64,000 nucleotides of DNA from Streptantibioticus silvisoli (GCF_027947535.2 NZ_JAAGKO020000009.1:1-64000); one strand, 5' to 3'; shown: positions 17,264 to 26,614, counted from the stretch's first letter. The notes: generated by a model not told the origin, from the sequence alone. A program made the numbers and translations.

Positions 17264-18388
17264 GTGGCAGCCAACGACCGGCCAGCGTCTCCCGGCAGGG
17301 CGGCCATGAGCGCCGGCGCCGACGCCTTGATGCGGGCCTCGCTGAGCGCGGTGGCCCCCGGCACCGAGTTGCGGGACGGGCTGGAACGGGTCGTGCGCGG
17401 CAACACCGGCGGACTGATCGTCCTCGGGATGGACCGCACGGTGGAGTCGCTGTGCACCGGCGGTTTCGTGCTGGACGTCGAGTTCACCCCGACCCGGCTG
17501 CGGGAGCTGTGCAAGCTGGACGGCGCGCTGATCCTGGACCGGGACATCACCAAGATCCTGCGGGCCGGCGTCCAGCTGGTGCCGGACCCGTCGATCCCCA
17601 CCGAGGAGACCGGCACCCGGCACCGCACCGCGGACCGGGTCAGCCGGCAGGTCGGCTTCCCGGTGGTGTCGGTCAGCCAGTCGATGCGGCTGATCGCGCT
17701 GTACGTGGACGGCCACCGCCGGGTGCTGGAGGACTCGGCGGCGATCCTGTCGCGGGCCAACCAGGCGCTCGCCACGCTGGAGCGGTACAAGCTGCGGCTG
17801 GACGAGGTGGCCGGCACGCTGTCGGCGCTGGAGATCGAGGACCTGGTCACCGTCCGCGACGTGACCGCGGTGGCGCAGCGGCTGGAGATGGTCCGGCGGA
17901 TCGCGGTGGAGATCGCCGAGTACGTCATCGAACTGGGCACCGACGGGCGGCTGCTGTCGTTGCAGCTGGACGAGCTGATCGCCGGGGTCGAGCCGGAGCG
18001 CGAACTCGTGGTGCGCGACTACGTTCCCGAGCCGACCGCCAAGCGGACCCGCACGGTGGCGGAGGCGCTGGCCGAACTCGACGCGCTGCCGCAGAGCGAC
18101 CTGATCGAACTGACCACGGCGGCAAGGGCGTTGGGGTACACGGGTTCGCCGGAGTCGCTGGACACGGCGGTCAGCCCGCGCGGTTTCCGGCTGCTGGCGA
18201 AGGTGCCGCGGCTGCCGAACACCGTCATCGAGCGGCTGGTGGAGCACTTCGGCGGCCTTCAGAAGCTGCTGGCCGCCGGGGTGGACGACCTGCAGACCGT
18301 GGAAGGCGTCGGCGAGGCCCGCGCCCGTTCGGTCCGCGAGGGGCTCTCCCGGCTCGCGGAGTCCTCCATCCTGGAGCGCTACGTCTGA
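17264..18388 (+). CDS. disA: DNA integrity scanning protein DisA (diadenylate cyclase)
   Basis: DisA makes c-di-AMP from two ATP and stops when it meets branched DNA. The product is 374 residues. The DAC domain shows the DGA motif (KLDGALILD, about residue 86) and the RHR motif (GTRHRTADR, about 119). A linker of long helices follows, then a C-terminal helix-hairpin-helix region with LVEHFGGLQKLLAAGVDDLQTVEGVGEARA for DNA binding. The GTG start has GGAGGAG upstream. It lies far from radA because of the island of two IS elements; c-di-AMP control of osmotic and DNA-repair responses is known for this family. Confidence 0.96.
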   Translation: MAANDRPASPGRAAMSAGADALMRASLSAVAPGTELRDGLERVVRGNTGGLIVLGMDRTVESLCTGGFVLDVEFTPTRLRELCKLDGALILDRDITKILRAGVQLVPDPSIPTEETGTRHRTADRVSRQVGFPVVSVSQSMRLIALYVDGHRRVLEDSAAILSRANQALATLERYKLRLDEVAGTLSALEIEDLVTVRDVTAVAQRLEMVRRIAVEIAEYVIELGTDGRLLSLQLDELIAGVEPERELVVRDYVPEPTAKRTRTVAEALAELDALPQSDLIELTTAARALGYTGSPESLDTAVSPRGFRLLAKVPRLPNTVIERLVEHFGGLQKLLAAGVDDLQTVEGVGEARARSVREGLSRLAESSILERYV

Positions 18389-18412
18389 ACCACCGCGTCC
18401 GGCACGGTGGTT
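18388..18412 (+). terminator. Hairpin just after disA stop
   Basis: AACCACCG and CGGTGGTT form an eight-base stem with a nine-base loop, starting at the last base of the disA stop codon. No T-run follows, as is common in high-GC actinobacteria. Confidence 0.6.
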
Positions 18413-18685
18413 GAACGTTCCGCCAGCGCGAACCACCGCCGCACCGCGCGAACCACTGCGGGGACCGGGCGAACCACTGCGGGACCGGGTCGACGGGCTG
18501 CGGGACCGCGGAGACGCACCGCACCCTCGGGCCCGAAGCCCCCGTAGACCCGACGCACCCGCCGTGTCCGACGCACCCGCCGCGCCCACCTCCGACGCGC
18601 CCGCCTCCGATACACCCACCTCCGACGCGCCACCGCACCCGACGCGCCACCGGACCGGACCGCACCGGTGTCCTCGCCGTGCGGG
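18413..18685. repeat. CGAACCACTGCGGG and CTCCGACGCGCC repeat cluster
   Basis: Two series of short repeats fill the gap between disA and the next convergent gene: CGAACCACCGC/CGAACCACTGCGGG to about 18490, then CCGACGC(A/G)CC words to about 18645. No gene is seen. Confidence 0.5.
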
Positions 18686-19570
18686 TCAGCCGTTGCCGAG
18701 GGTGAAGCTGGTCGTCACGGTGGTGAGGCCGGGGACGGCGACCTTGACGTGGTACGTGCCGGAGGCGACGGTGCCGGTGCTGGACGGGGTGGCGCACTGC
18801 GGGGCGCTGACCGCGCGGTTCCAGTCGACGTCGTCGATGGTGCTGCCACCGGCCGGGACCTGGAGCAGGTACGGGGTGCGGCCGGGCGGGCAGTCGTCGC
18901 TGGCCCACACGTGGTGGCCGGCGGAGTCGGTGATGGTGACCACGGTGCCGACGGCGGAGAAGTTCACCTTGCACGCCGCGTCGCCGGAGTTGACCGCCGT
19001 CACCGCGAACTGCGGCTTCTGGCCGGCCGAGTAGGAGGACTTGACGCTGCGGACCCGCAGGCTGGCCTGCGAGGAGGCGCAGTCGGGCACCGACGTGCCG
19101 GTCGGCAACCGGGTGCCGGAGCTGCCCGTACCGCCGGAGCCGCCGCCCGAACCCACCTGGGCGCCGCCGTCGTCGGACCCGCCAGCGGCGGAGCCGGTCC
19201 CACCGGAGTCCGAGCTCCCGGAGCCGGAACCGCCGGACGTACCGGACCCACCGTCACCCGAGCCGCCGTCACCGGAACCACCGTCACCGGAACCGCCGTC
19301 ACCGGAACCGCCGGAAGTGCGGCCGCCGGGTTCGGTGGTGATGCCGGTCTGACTGGTCGTCGGGCCGGGGGTGATCGACGGCAGCGGGGTGCCGCTGTGT
19401 CCGCCGCCCTGCGCGCCGGTGTGACCGCCACCGCCGTGCCCGGGGCCGCCGGGCAGCGCCAGCCATACGACCAGTGCCGCGACGATCGCGAACAGGCACG
19501 CCACAACTGCCCGCCGCCGCCAGTAAATGGAGGAGGGCAGGGGGCCCACCGGGTTGCGCACGTTGCCCAC
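18686..19570 (-). CDS. Secreted or membrane-anchored Gly/Ser-rich protein
   Basis: The product is 294 residues. A membrane span sits near the N-terminus (VVACLFAIVAALVVWLALPG, residues 22-41), so the rest is probably outside. A long linker of Gly/Ser/Thr with at least four GDGGS units spans about residues 50-150. The C-terminal 120 residues carry Cys pairs (DCASSQ, ACKVNF, DCPPGR, QCATP) and beta-rich text such as VWASDDCPPGRTPYLLQVPAGGSTIDDVDW, which looks like a small extracellular binding domain. I do not recognise the family. The start is a GTG at 19570. It faces disA and mutY and seems independent of both. Confidence 0.65.
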   Translation of the reverse strand: MGNVRNPVGPLPSSIYWRRRAVVACLFAIVAALVVWLALPGGPGHGGGGHTGAQGGGHSGTPLPSITPGPTTSQTGITTEPGGRTSGGSGDGGSGDGGSGDGGSGDGGSGTSGGSGSGSSDSGGTGSAAGGSDDGGAQVGSGGGSGGTGSSGTRLPTGTSVPDCASSQASLRVRSVKSSYSAGQKPQFAVTAVNSGDAACKVNFSAVGTVVTITDSAGHHVWASDDCPPGRTPYLLQVPAGGSTIDDVDWNRAVSAPQCATPSSTGTVASGTYHVKVAVPGLTTVTTSFTLGNG

Positions 19571-19770
19571 ACACGAACTCTATGGGAGATCGGCGTCACC
19601 CTGATGCAGCACCCGCCCGTGGCAGAGGATCTTTTCCGGATCATCATCCCGGCCGGTCGGGCACCATCCGGCCACCCCGGGGCGAAGCGGGCGTCCCGCC
19701 CCTCACTGGGGCGGCTCCGGCTCCGGCCGCGCCGGGCGGAACGGCGTGGTGTGCCAGGATCGGCAGTGCC

Positions 19771-20724
19771 ATGACTGTGATCCGTGCCTCCGCCGCCGTC
19801 CCCGCCCAGCCGTCCCCCGCCCGTCCGCCGGGCGGGCCGTCCGCCGCCGGGACCGCCGCCCTGCACCGCGAGGTCAACGCGTGGTTCTCGGTGGCCGCCC
19901 GCGACCTGCCGTGGCGCCGTCCGGAGGCCGGCGCGTGGGGGGTGATGGTCAGCGAGTTCATGCTCCAGCAGACCCCGGTGGCCCGGGTGCTGCCGGTCTA
20001 CGCGCAGTGGCTGGCGCGCTGGCCGCGGCCGGCCGACCTGGCCGCGGAACCGCCCGGCGAGGCGGTGCGCGCCTGGGGCCGGCTCGGCTACCCGCGCCGG
20101 GCGCTGCGCCTGCACGCCGCCGCGGCGGCGATCACCGAACGGCACGGCGGCGAGGTCCCCGACGACCACGAGGCGCTGCTCGCGCTGCCCGGCGTCGGGG
20201 AGTACACCGCGGCGGCGGTCGCCTCGTTCGCCCACGGGCGGCGGCACGCGGTGCTGGACACCAACGTGCGCCGGGTCTTCGCCCGCGTCGTCACCGGTGA
20301 GCAGTACCCGCCCACCGCCACCACCGCCGCCGAACGCCGGCTGGCCGCGCGTCTGCTGCCGGCCGACGAGGCGACGGCGGCGACCTGGGCGGCGGCGACC
20401 ATGGAACTGGGCGCGCTGGTGTGCACCGCGCGCTCGCCGGAGTGCGGACGCTGCCCGGTGGCCGACCGGTGCGCCTGGCGGCTGGCCGGCTTCCCCGCGC
20501 ACGACGGACCGCCGCGCCGCGGCCAGAGCTACGCCGGCACCGACCGCCAGGTGCGCGGCAAGCTGCTGGCGGTGCTGCGCGACACCGACGGCCCGGTGGA
20601 GCGCGCCGCGCTGGAGGCGGTGTGGGACGAACCGGTGCAGCGCGAGCGGGCGCTGGACGGCCTGGTCGCCGACGGCCTCGTCGAACCGGTCGCCCAGGGC
20701 GTGTACCGGCTCCCGATGTCGTAG
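19771..20724 (+). CDS. mutY: A/G-specific adenine glycosylase (MutY)
   Basis: MutY removes adenine mispaired with 8-oxoguanine. The product is 317 residues, shorter than E. coli MutY, as in other actinobacteria, with no clear NUDIX-like end domain. Seen are WGVMVSEFMLQQTPVARV (catalytic Glu, near residue 57), the helix-hairpin-helix LPGVGEYTAAAV (near 140), the catalytic-Asp region VLDTNVRRVFARV (near 164), and the [4Fe-4S] loop C-x6-C-x2-C-x5-C in CTARSPECGRCPVADRC (near 220). The ATG gives MTVIRASAAV with 23 Pro/Ala-rich residues before the domain. It precedes the sigE operon by about 290 bases. Confidence 0.93.
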   Translation: MTVIRASAAVPAQPSPARPPGGPSAAGTAALHREVNAWFSVAARDLPWRRPEAGAWGVMVSEFMLQQTPVARVLPVYAQWLARWPRPADLAAEPPGEAVRAWGRLGYPRRALRLHAAAAAITERHGGEVPDDHEALLALPGVGEYTAAAVASFAHGRRHAVLDTNVRRVFARVVTGEQYPPTATTAAERRLAARLLPADEATAATWAAATMELGALVCTARSPECGRCPVADRCAWRLAGFPAHDGPPRRGQSYAGTDRQVRGKLLAVLRDTDGPVERAALEAVWDEPVQRERALDGLVADGLVEPVAQGVYRLPMS

Positions 20725-21012
20725 CTGACGCCCATGTCGCGGATGTCGCCCGAGACGTCGAGACGGTGACGATCGCACGCAGACGTGTCGTTACCGGGAG
20801 CTTCCCGGTCGTATCGCCCGCGTAACCTCACGCGGGTTCCGGTTGTTACACAACTGACGGGTCGCTGTGAGCCGGCTGTGTGCTGCCGGTCGGTCATTCC
20901 GCAACAGCCGCTGCCTACCGTCCATGGAGTCGGCGCTCCCGCCGGCTGCGGACCGCGCCCACCGTGGCCCGTAACGGACGAGGTGGCGCGGTACGGAATG
21001 GAGGCGGCGGCC
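20725..21012. promoter_or_regulatory. Intergenic region upstream of sigE operon
   Basis: A small inverted repeat ACCGGGA-GCT-TCCCGGT lies at 20793-20809 and may end mutY transcription. The rest should hold the sigE promoter, which in the studied S. coelicolor operon is activated by phosphorylated CseB. I see no unambiguous CseB site or -10/-35 pair. Confidence 0.35.
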
Positions 21013-21579
21013 ATGACGGCGAGCCCGGCGACCGAGGACAACGGCTCAACGCTCGACTTCGAGGAGTACGTGCGTTCGCGCCAGGAGTCCCTGCTGCGCA
21101 GCGCGCGACGCCTGGTGCCGGACCCGGTGGACGCCCAGGACCTGGTGCAGACGGCGCTGGCCCGCACGTTCCCCCGGTGGGAGCTGATAGCGGACAAGGG
21201 GCTGGCCGACGCCTACATGCGGCGGGTCATGATCAACACCCGCACCGAGTGGTGGCGTTCGCGCAAGCTGGAAGAGGTCCCCACCGACGACCTGCCGGAC
21301 TCCGGCGTCGACGACAGCAGCGAGCAGTACGCCGACCGGGCGATGCTGCTGAGCGCGATGGCGGTGCTGGCCCCCAAACAGCGACAGGTCGTCGTGCTGC
21401 GACACTGGGAGCAGATGAGCACCGAGGAGACCGCCCGCGCCCTCGGCATGTCCACCGGCACCGTCAAGAGCACCCTGCACCGGGCCCTGGCCCGGCTGCG
21501 CGAGGAGCTGGAGCGCAACGCCTTCGGACGCGGAAGCGGCGGGCCGCAGCGTGTGAAGGAGGGTGCGTGCGCCGCATAG
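21013..21579 (+). CDS. sigE: ECF sigma factor SigE (cell-envelope stress)
   Basis: SigE switches on genes for cell-wall maintenance under envelope stress. The product is 188 residues. Region 2 runs from DFEEYVRSRQESLLRSARRLV to AYMRRVMINTRTEWWRSRKLE (residues about 15-82) and region 4 covers VLAPKQRQVVVLRHWEQMSTEETARALGMSTGTVKSTLHRALARL (about 118-163). The ATG at 21013 is chosen for its GGAGG at 21000-21004; an ATG at 20998 is in frame. There is no anti-sigma gene; control is by the CseBC pair encoded in the same operon. Gene order and sequence match sigE-cseA-cseB-cseC of Streptomyces. Confidence 0.93.
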   Translation: MTASPATEDNGSTLDFEEYVRSRQESLLRSARRLVPDPVDAQDLVQTALARTFPRWELIADKGLADAYMRRVMINTRTEWWRSRKLEEVPTDDLPDSGVDDSSEQYADRAMLLSAMAVLAPKQRQVVVLRHWEQMSTEETARALGMSTGTVKSTLHRALARLREELERNAFGRGSGGPQRVKEGACAA

Positions 21580-22145
21580 GTCCGGCCGGGGGCACGCTGT
21601 CCGCCGTCGCCCTGCTGTCGCTCGTCGTCATGACCGGGTGCAGCGAGGGCGGCGGTGTCCGCGTCGAGGGCGACGCCCCGGCCGCGGTGGTGCCGTCGCT
21701 CGCGCCGAGCCCGACCGGCGGCGACCGGATCGACCCGGTCTCCGTGCTGCGCCACGACCCGAAGGTGGGCGCCGACATCAAGGCCGCCCTCAAGCCCTGC
21801 GGCGGCGACGAGTACCCGGTCGACACCAGCTACGGCGACCTCACCGGCGGTTCCCGGCCCGATGTGGTGATCAATGTCTCCACCTGCGGCGACGGTGTGG
21901 GGTTGGGCGGATATGTCTACCGCGTGGAGAATGGCCGCTACGTCGACGTGTTCGGCGACGACACCCCGCCGGTCTACATCGACATCTCCCAGGGCGACCT
22001 GGAGCTGACCCGGCAGATCTACAGCCACCGGGACGCCGTGTGCTGCCCGTCCGGGGAGGACGTCTACATGTACCACTGGAGCAACGGCCGGTTCACCGAG
22101 ACCTCGCAGACCCGCAACGAGTACGGGACCAGCGGCGATGACTGA
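21567..22145 (+). CDS. cseA: CseA lipoprotein, negative modulator of the sigE system
   Basis: The product is 192 residues. A signal peptide ends in a lipobox (VMTGC at about residues 24-28) so the mature protein is a lipoprotein. GTG start 21567 follows GAAGGAGG and overlaps the end of sigE. The mature part has YGDLTGGSRPDVVINVSTCGDGVGLGGYVY and CCPSGEDVYMYHW, with two Cys pairs. In S. coelicolor CseA lies outside the membrane and dampens the SigE response; that role is taken from the homologous operon. It overlaps cseB at its 3' end. Confidence 0.87.
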   Translation: MRRIGPAGGTLSAVALLSLVVMTGCSEGGGVRVEGDAPAAVVPSLAPSPTGGDRIDPVSVLRHDPKVGADIKAALKPCGGDEYPVDTSYGDLTGGSRPDVVINVSTCGDGVGLGGYVYRVENGRYVDVFGDDTPPVYIDISQGDLELTRQIYSHRDAVCCPSGEDVYMYHWSNGRFTETSQTRNEYGTSGDD

Positions 22146-22830
22146 GACGCACGTGCTGTTCGTCGAGGACGACGACGTGATCCGCGAGGCCACCCAGCTC
22201 ACCCTGGAGCGCGACGGCTTCACGGTCACGGCGGTGCCCAACGGGATCGCCGGCCTGGAGTCGTTCCGCGCCCGCAGGCCCGACATCGCGCTGCTGGACG
22301 TGATGGTGCCGGGCATGGACGGCGTCAGCCTGTGCCGGCGGATCCGCGACGAGTCCACCGTGCCGGTGATCATGTTGTCGGCGCGGGCGGACTCCATCGA
22401 CGTGGTGCTCGGTCTGGAGGCCGGCGCGGACGACTACGTCACCAAGCCGTTCGACGGTTCGGTGCTGGTGGCCCGCATCCGCGCGGTGCTGCGCCGGTTC
22501 GGGCACGCCGGCCGGGGTCCCGGTGAGGCGGCCGGCGCGGCGGCGGGGCCGTTGCGCTTCGGCGACCTGGAGATCGACACCGACGGCATGGAGGTGCGCC
22601 GGGCGGGTGAGCCGGTGTCGCTGACGCCGACCGAGATGCGGCTGCTGCTGGAGTTCTCCGCGGCGCCCGGCACCGTGCTGTCCCGCGACCGGCTGCTGAC
22701 CAGCGTGTGGGACTACGAGTGGGGCGGCGACACCCGGGTCGTCGACGTCCACGTGCAGCGGCTGCGCGGCAAGATCGGCCAGGACCGCATAGAGACCGTG
22801 CGCGGCTTCGGCTACAAGCTCAAGGGCTGA
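22138..22830 (+). CDS. cseB: Response regulator CseB (OmpR family)
   Basis: The product is 230 residues. The receiver domain shows acidic pocket VLFVEDDDV (N-terminus), phospho-Asp IALLDVMVPGMDG (near residue 55) and the Lys in DDYVTKPFD (near 103). The C-terminal winged helix runs from RFGDLEIDTDGMEVRRAG to the end with TRVVDVHVQRLRGKIGQD and FGYKLKG. It overlaps cseA by eight bases and is followed six bases on by cseC. Phosphorylated CseB is the known activator of sigE in the model species. Confidence 0.95.
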   Translation: MTETHVLFVEDDDVIREATQLTLERDGFTVTAVPNGIAGLESFRARRPDIALLDVMVPGMDGVSLCRRIRDESTVPVIMLSARADSIDVVLGLEAGADDYVTKPFDGSVLVARIRAVLRRFGHAGRGPGEAAGAAAGPLRFGDLEIDTDGMEVRRAGEPVSLTPTEMRLLLEFSAAPGTVLSRDRLLTSVWDYEWGGDTRVVDVHVQRLRGKIGQDRIETVRGFGYKLKG

Positions 22831-22836
22831 ACCGGG

Positions 22837-24099
22837 GTGGCCTGGTTGCGCCGCCCGAGGTCCGGGCCGGGTCTGCGGTGGAAGCTGACCGCCGCCATCG
22901 CCGTGGTGTCGGCACTGGTGGCGCTGGCCATGGCGGTCGTGGTGCGCAACGCGGCGCGGGTCGACATGATGAACAACTCCCGCAACCTCCAGGACGACCG
23001 GGTCCAGGTCGCCTCCCGCAACTACGAGTCCACCCACCGCCTGGTCTTCGGCGCCCGGATCAACGACCCCCGGCTGCCCGGGGGCTTGCGGCAGGCCGCC
23101 GAACGCGGCCAGCGCGCCACCGACATCGAGTACCTCAGCGGCGAGCCCATCGTGTGGGCGTCGATCCCCATGGCGGACAACAAGATCCTGTCCATCAGCA
23201 GCCGGTTCGTGGAGCCGGACGCCATCCTGGACAACCTCGACGGCGTCCTGGTGGTGGACTGCGCCGCCGTCGTACTGGCCGGCTCGGCGCTGAGCGTGCT
23301 GGTCGGCGGTTCGCTCTCGCGCCGGCTGCGCAAGGCCGCGGTCGCCGCCCGGCAGGTCGCCGAGGGCGCGCCGGACGTGCGGGTGCGCGACGCGGTGGGC
23401 CGCCGGGTGCGGGACGAGACCGACGAGCTGGCGCGGGCGGTCGACGCGATGGCCGACGCCCTCCAGGACCGGCTGGAGGCGGAACGCCGGGTCACCGCCG
23501 ACATCGCGCACGAGCTGCGCACCCCGGTCACCGGGCTGGTCGCCGCCGCCGGGCTGCTGCCGCCCGGCCGGCCCTCCGAACTCGTCCAGGACCGCGCGCA
23601 GGCGTTGCGCACCCTGGTGGAGGACCTGCTGGAGGTCTCCCGGCTGGACAGCGCCGCCGAACGCGCCGACCTCCAGGAGATCCCGTTGCCGGACTTCGTG
23701 CGCCGCCGGGTGCGCGGGCTCGCGCCGGACGCGACGCTGACGGTGCTGCGCGAGGCCTGGGTGCACACCGACCCGCGGCGGCTGGAACGCGTGCTGGGCA
23801 ACCTGCTGTCCAACGCCGAACGGCACGGCCGCGCACCGGTGGAGGTGGAGCTCGACGGCCCGCTGCTGCGGGTGCGCGACCACGGCCCCGGCTATCCGCG
23901 GGCCCTGCTGCGCGAGGGACCGAGCCGTTTCCGCACCGGTTCCAGCGACCGCTCCGGCCAGGGCCACGGCCTGGGCCTGACGATCGCGGCCGGCCAGGCC
24001 CGGGTGCTCGGCGCGAGTCTGTCGTTCCGCAACGACGACGGCGCCGTCGCGGAACTGCTGCTCCCCGAAGCGCCGGGCCCGGACAACGGCACGGCCTGA
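22837..24099 (+). CDS. cseC: Sensor histidine kinase CseC
   Basis: The product is 420 residues with a GTG start. A first membrane span lies near residues 18-35 (AIAVVSALVALAMAVVV), an extracytoplasmic sensor of about 80 residues follows, then a second span near 140-158 (VVDCAAVVLAGSALSVLVGG). A HAMP region leads to the H-box VTADIAHELRTPVTG (near 217), the N-box NLLSNAERHG (near 323) and G-boxes DHGPGYP and QGHGLGLT (near 350-380). The sensor domain reads envelope damage signals in the model organism. By memory the S. coelicolor protein is longer, so the sensor or linker here may be reduced. Confidence 0.9.
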   Translation: MAWLRRPRSGPGLRWKLTAAIAVVSALVALAMAVVVRNAARVDMMNNSRNLQDDRVQVASRNYESTHRLVFGARINDPRLPGGLRQAAERGQRATDIEYLSGEPIVWASIPMADNKILSISSRFVEPDAILDNLDGVLVVDCAAVVLAGSALSVLVGGSLSRRLRKAAVAARQVAEGAPDVRVRDAVGRRVRDETDELARAVDAMADALQDRLEAERRVTADIAHELRTPVTGLVAAAGLLPPGRPSELVQDRAQALRTLVEDLLEVSRLDSAAERADLQEIPLPDFVRRRVRGLAPDATLTVLREAWVHTDPRRLERVLGNLLSNAERHGRAPVEVELDGPLLRVRDHGPGYPRALLREGPSRFRTGSSDRSGQGHGLGLTIAAGQARVLGASLSFRNDDGAVAELLLPEAPGPDNGTA

Positions 24100-24139
24100 C
24101 GGCACGCGCCGGGTCCGGGCCCGGGAACCGCCGGCGCGG

Positions 24140-24179
<40 letters not shown>

Positions 24180-24286
24180 ACCGCCGGGGGTGTACGGGTG
24201 GCGGTGGGACCGCCGGGGGTGCGGTGCGGGCGGCCAACCGCTTGAGCACCGCGGGGTGGCGGCGGACCGCCTTCGGTGCCGGGGGA

Positions 24287-25885
24287 TCAGACCTCGGCGA
24301 CGGCCAGCGGTCCGACCGGGGTCTCGCCCTCGGCGCCGGGGGCCGGGGTGGCGCCGCGCAGCGGGATCTCCTTGACGAAGATCGCGGCCACGAAGCACAG
24401 CACCGCCATCGCGGAACCCCACAGGAAGACCTGGTGGATACCGCTGGTCACGCCGTGGAAGTAGGCGTCCTTCACCGCGGCCGGGAAGTGCTCGATGGCC
24501 TTGGGCGACTGCTGGGCCCCGCCGGAGCTGAGCTTCGCCGCCGCAGCCGGGCCGAGCCGGTCGGCCATCGTGGCGGTCACCTGGTGGGTGTAGAGCGCGC
24601 CGAACAGCGCCACGCCGAACGAACCGCCGATGGTGCGGAACAGCGTGGTGGAGGAGCTGGCGACGCCCATGTCCTTCATCTCCACGCTGTTCTGCGCGAC
24701 CAGCATGGTGATCTGCATCAGGAAGCCCATGCCCATGCCGAGCGGCACCATGAACAGCCCGGAGGTGAACCGGGTGGTGTGGACCGTCATCGTGGACAGC
24801 AGGTACAGGCCGACCACCATCAGCGGGGAGCCGATGACGGGGAAGATCTTGTACTTGCCGGTGGCGCTGGTCATCCGGCCGGCGACGACCGAGACGACCA
24901 TCATGCCCAGCAGCATCGGCATCAGCAGCAGGCCGGAGTTGGTGGCCGACGCGCCCTGCACGGACTGCTGGTAGAGCGGCAGGAACGTCATCGCGCCGAA
25001 CATCACGAAGCCGACCAGGAAGCCGATCACCGTCATGAGCGAGAAGTTGCGGTTGCGGAAGATCCGCAGCGGCAGCACCGGTTCGGCGGCCCGGGTCTGC
25101 GCGAGGACGAAGGCGGCCAGCGCCAGCACGCCGCCGACGCCCAGACCGATGATGATGGGCGAGCTCCACGCGTACTGCGTGCCGCCCCAGGTGGTCAGCA
25201 GGACCAGCGCGGTGATGCCGACGGTCAGCAGCCCGGCGCCGAGATAGTCGATCCGGCTCTGCGAGCGCTTGCGGGGCAGGTGCAGCACGATGGAGACCAT
25301 GATCAACGCGACCACGCCGAGCGGCAGGTTGATGTAGAAGCTCCAGCGCCATCCCCAGTTGTCGGTGATGAAGCCGCCGACCAGCGGGCCGCCGATCATC
25401 GCCAGCGCCATGACGCCGGCGATCATGCCCTGGTACTTGCCCCGCTCACGCGGCGGGATCAGGTCGCCGATGATCGCCATGACGCCGACCATCAGACCGC
25501 CGGCGCCGAGCCCCTGCACCGCGCGGAAGGCGATGAGTTCGTTCATCGACTGCGACAGGCCCGACAGCGCCGACCCGAACAGGAACAGCACGATCGAGGT
25601 CAGGAAGATGCCCTTGCGGCCGTACATGTCGCCGAGCTTGCCCCAGATCGGGGTGGAGGTGGCGGTGGCCAGGGTGTAGGCGGTGACCACCCACGACAGG
25701 TGGTTGAGGCCGCCCAGTTCGCCGACGATCGTGGGCATCGCCGTGCCGATGATCATGTTGTCGAGCATGGCCAGCAGCATCGCGATCATCAGACCGAGCA
25801 GCACCACGCGCACGCTGCGCTGCGGTCTGCCCCCCTCTCCGACGCCCTTCACCACGGGCGCGGATATGGACTCGGCTTGTGACAT
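24287..25885 (-). CDS. MFS drug exporter, DHA2 (14-TM) family
   Basis: The product is 532 residues. It has the DHA2/EmrB-QacA layout: SVRVVLLGLMIAMLLAMLDNMIIGTAMPTI (span 1 with motif D1), loop 2-3 motif GKLGDMYGRKGIFL, a span-5 motif resembling GGPLVGGFITDNWGWRWSFYINLP (motif C), and about 14 hydrophobic segments. The C-terminus ends in a short Pro/Gly-rich tail. Such proteins expel hydrophobic cationic drugs or antibiotics by proton antiport. No regulator is next to it. It converges with cseC, with the G37 run between. Confidence 0.93.
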   Translation of the reverse strand: MSQAESISAPVVKGVGEGGRPQRSVRVVLLGLMIAMLLAMLDNMIIGTAMPTIVGELGGLNHLSWVVTAYTLATATSTPIWGKLGDMYGRKGIFLTSIVLFLFGSALSGLSQSMNELIAFRAVQGLGAGGLMVGVMAIIGDLIPPRERGKYQGMIAGVMALAMIGGPLVGGFITDNWGWRWSFYINLPLGVVALIMVSIVLHLPRKRSQSRIDYLGAGLLTVGITALVLLTTWGGTQYAWSSPIIIGLGVGGVLALAAFVLAQTRAAEPVLPLRIFRNRNFSLMTVIGFLVGFVMFGAMTFLPLYQQSVQGASATNSGLLLMPMLLGMMVVSVVAGRMTSATGKYKIFPVIGSPLMVVGLYLLSTMTVHTTRFTSGLFMVPLGMGMGFLMQITMLVAQNSVEMKDMGVASSSTTLFRTIGGSFGVALFGALYTHQVTATMADRLGPAAAAKLSSGGAQQSPKAIEHFPAAVKDAYFHGVTSGIHQVFLWGSAMAVLCFVAAIFVKEIPLRGATPAPGAEGETPVGPLAVAEV

Positions 25886-25939
25886 GGGTGAACTCCCCCG
25901 TTGAGGCGGCGTCGGGCTGACTGTCGGAATCGACTTACT

Positions 25940-25965
25940 TGCCGCCCGACTAGTATAAAGATTTC
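25940..25965. promoter_or_regulatory. Candidate operator/promoter of the exporter
   Basis: A dyad-like word ACTTGCCGC/CCGACTAGT at about 25940-25957 lies beside TATACT (complement of AGTATA), 50-80 bases upstream of the exporter start. The region is more AT-rich than its surroundings. Regulator unknown; the match is partial. Confidence 0.3.
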
Positions 25966-26614
25966 ATCAGGCCCCCGCAGCCACCCTCCCGCTGTGATAT
26001 CGGACGCTTTTCGACGATTCAACCGGCCGGTCTTCCCGTTCGGCATATGCCGTTCCCCTGCGAACTCAATCCAGCGCCGCCGGTCGTGACGGCAGCACGA
26101 GCCGAATACCCGCATTATCGGACACTTTGCCGGAGATCGCGACATGATGACCTGGAATGTCCGCTTACCGCATGGGCGTCAATCCGCTCGGCGCCGGACG
26201 CATTGACACCGACCGGCTCGGACGGACCCGGCGGGAATGGCGGCCGGGGACAACGGGCGCACGCGTGCGGACGACGGCCCATCGCCCGCAGACTGCCACA
26301 CCCTCCGCCCACCCGCCACGCTTTTTCCGGTCACTGAGGGGGTTCCCTGAATCTGCGGCCACCGGGGTTTCCGTGGCCCGCGGGACCGTGGGTGCTGTCG
26401 GCGGCGCGGCGGATCGCGGTGCGGCGGCCCACGGGGTTCCGTCGCCGGCGAGGTGGATCGCGGTGCTGGCGCACAGAGGCCCCGTCGCCGGCGAGGTGGA
26501 TCGCAGGTCCCGCCCGTCACCGGCGCGGCGGATCGCGGTGCGGCGGCCGGCGCGACCGGCGGGCGGACGGGCCCGCGGACGGGGAAGGCGGGCAACGCAA
26601 GCGGGCAGGGAAAA
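25966..26614. repeat. Long non-coding gap with repeat cluster (26395-26560)
   Basis: The first 200 bases are AT-richer and without a gene. From about 26395 CGGCG(C/A)GG(C/T)GGATCGCGGTGC units recur, with GGATCGC words at 26411, 26455, 26500 and 26529. I see no gene in 25886-26689. Confidence 0.5.

Noticed and set aside
25849-26145. Small minus-strand frame upstream of the exporter
   Set aside because: No motif, overlaps the exporter start and contains the likely promoter.
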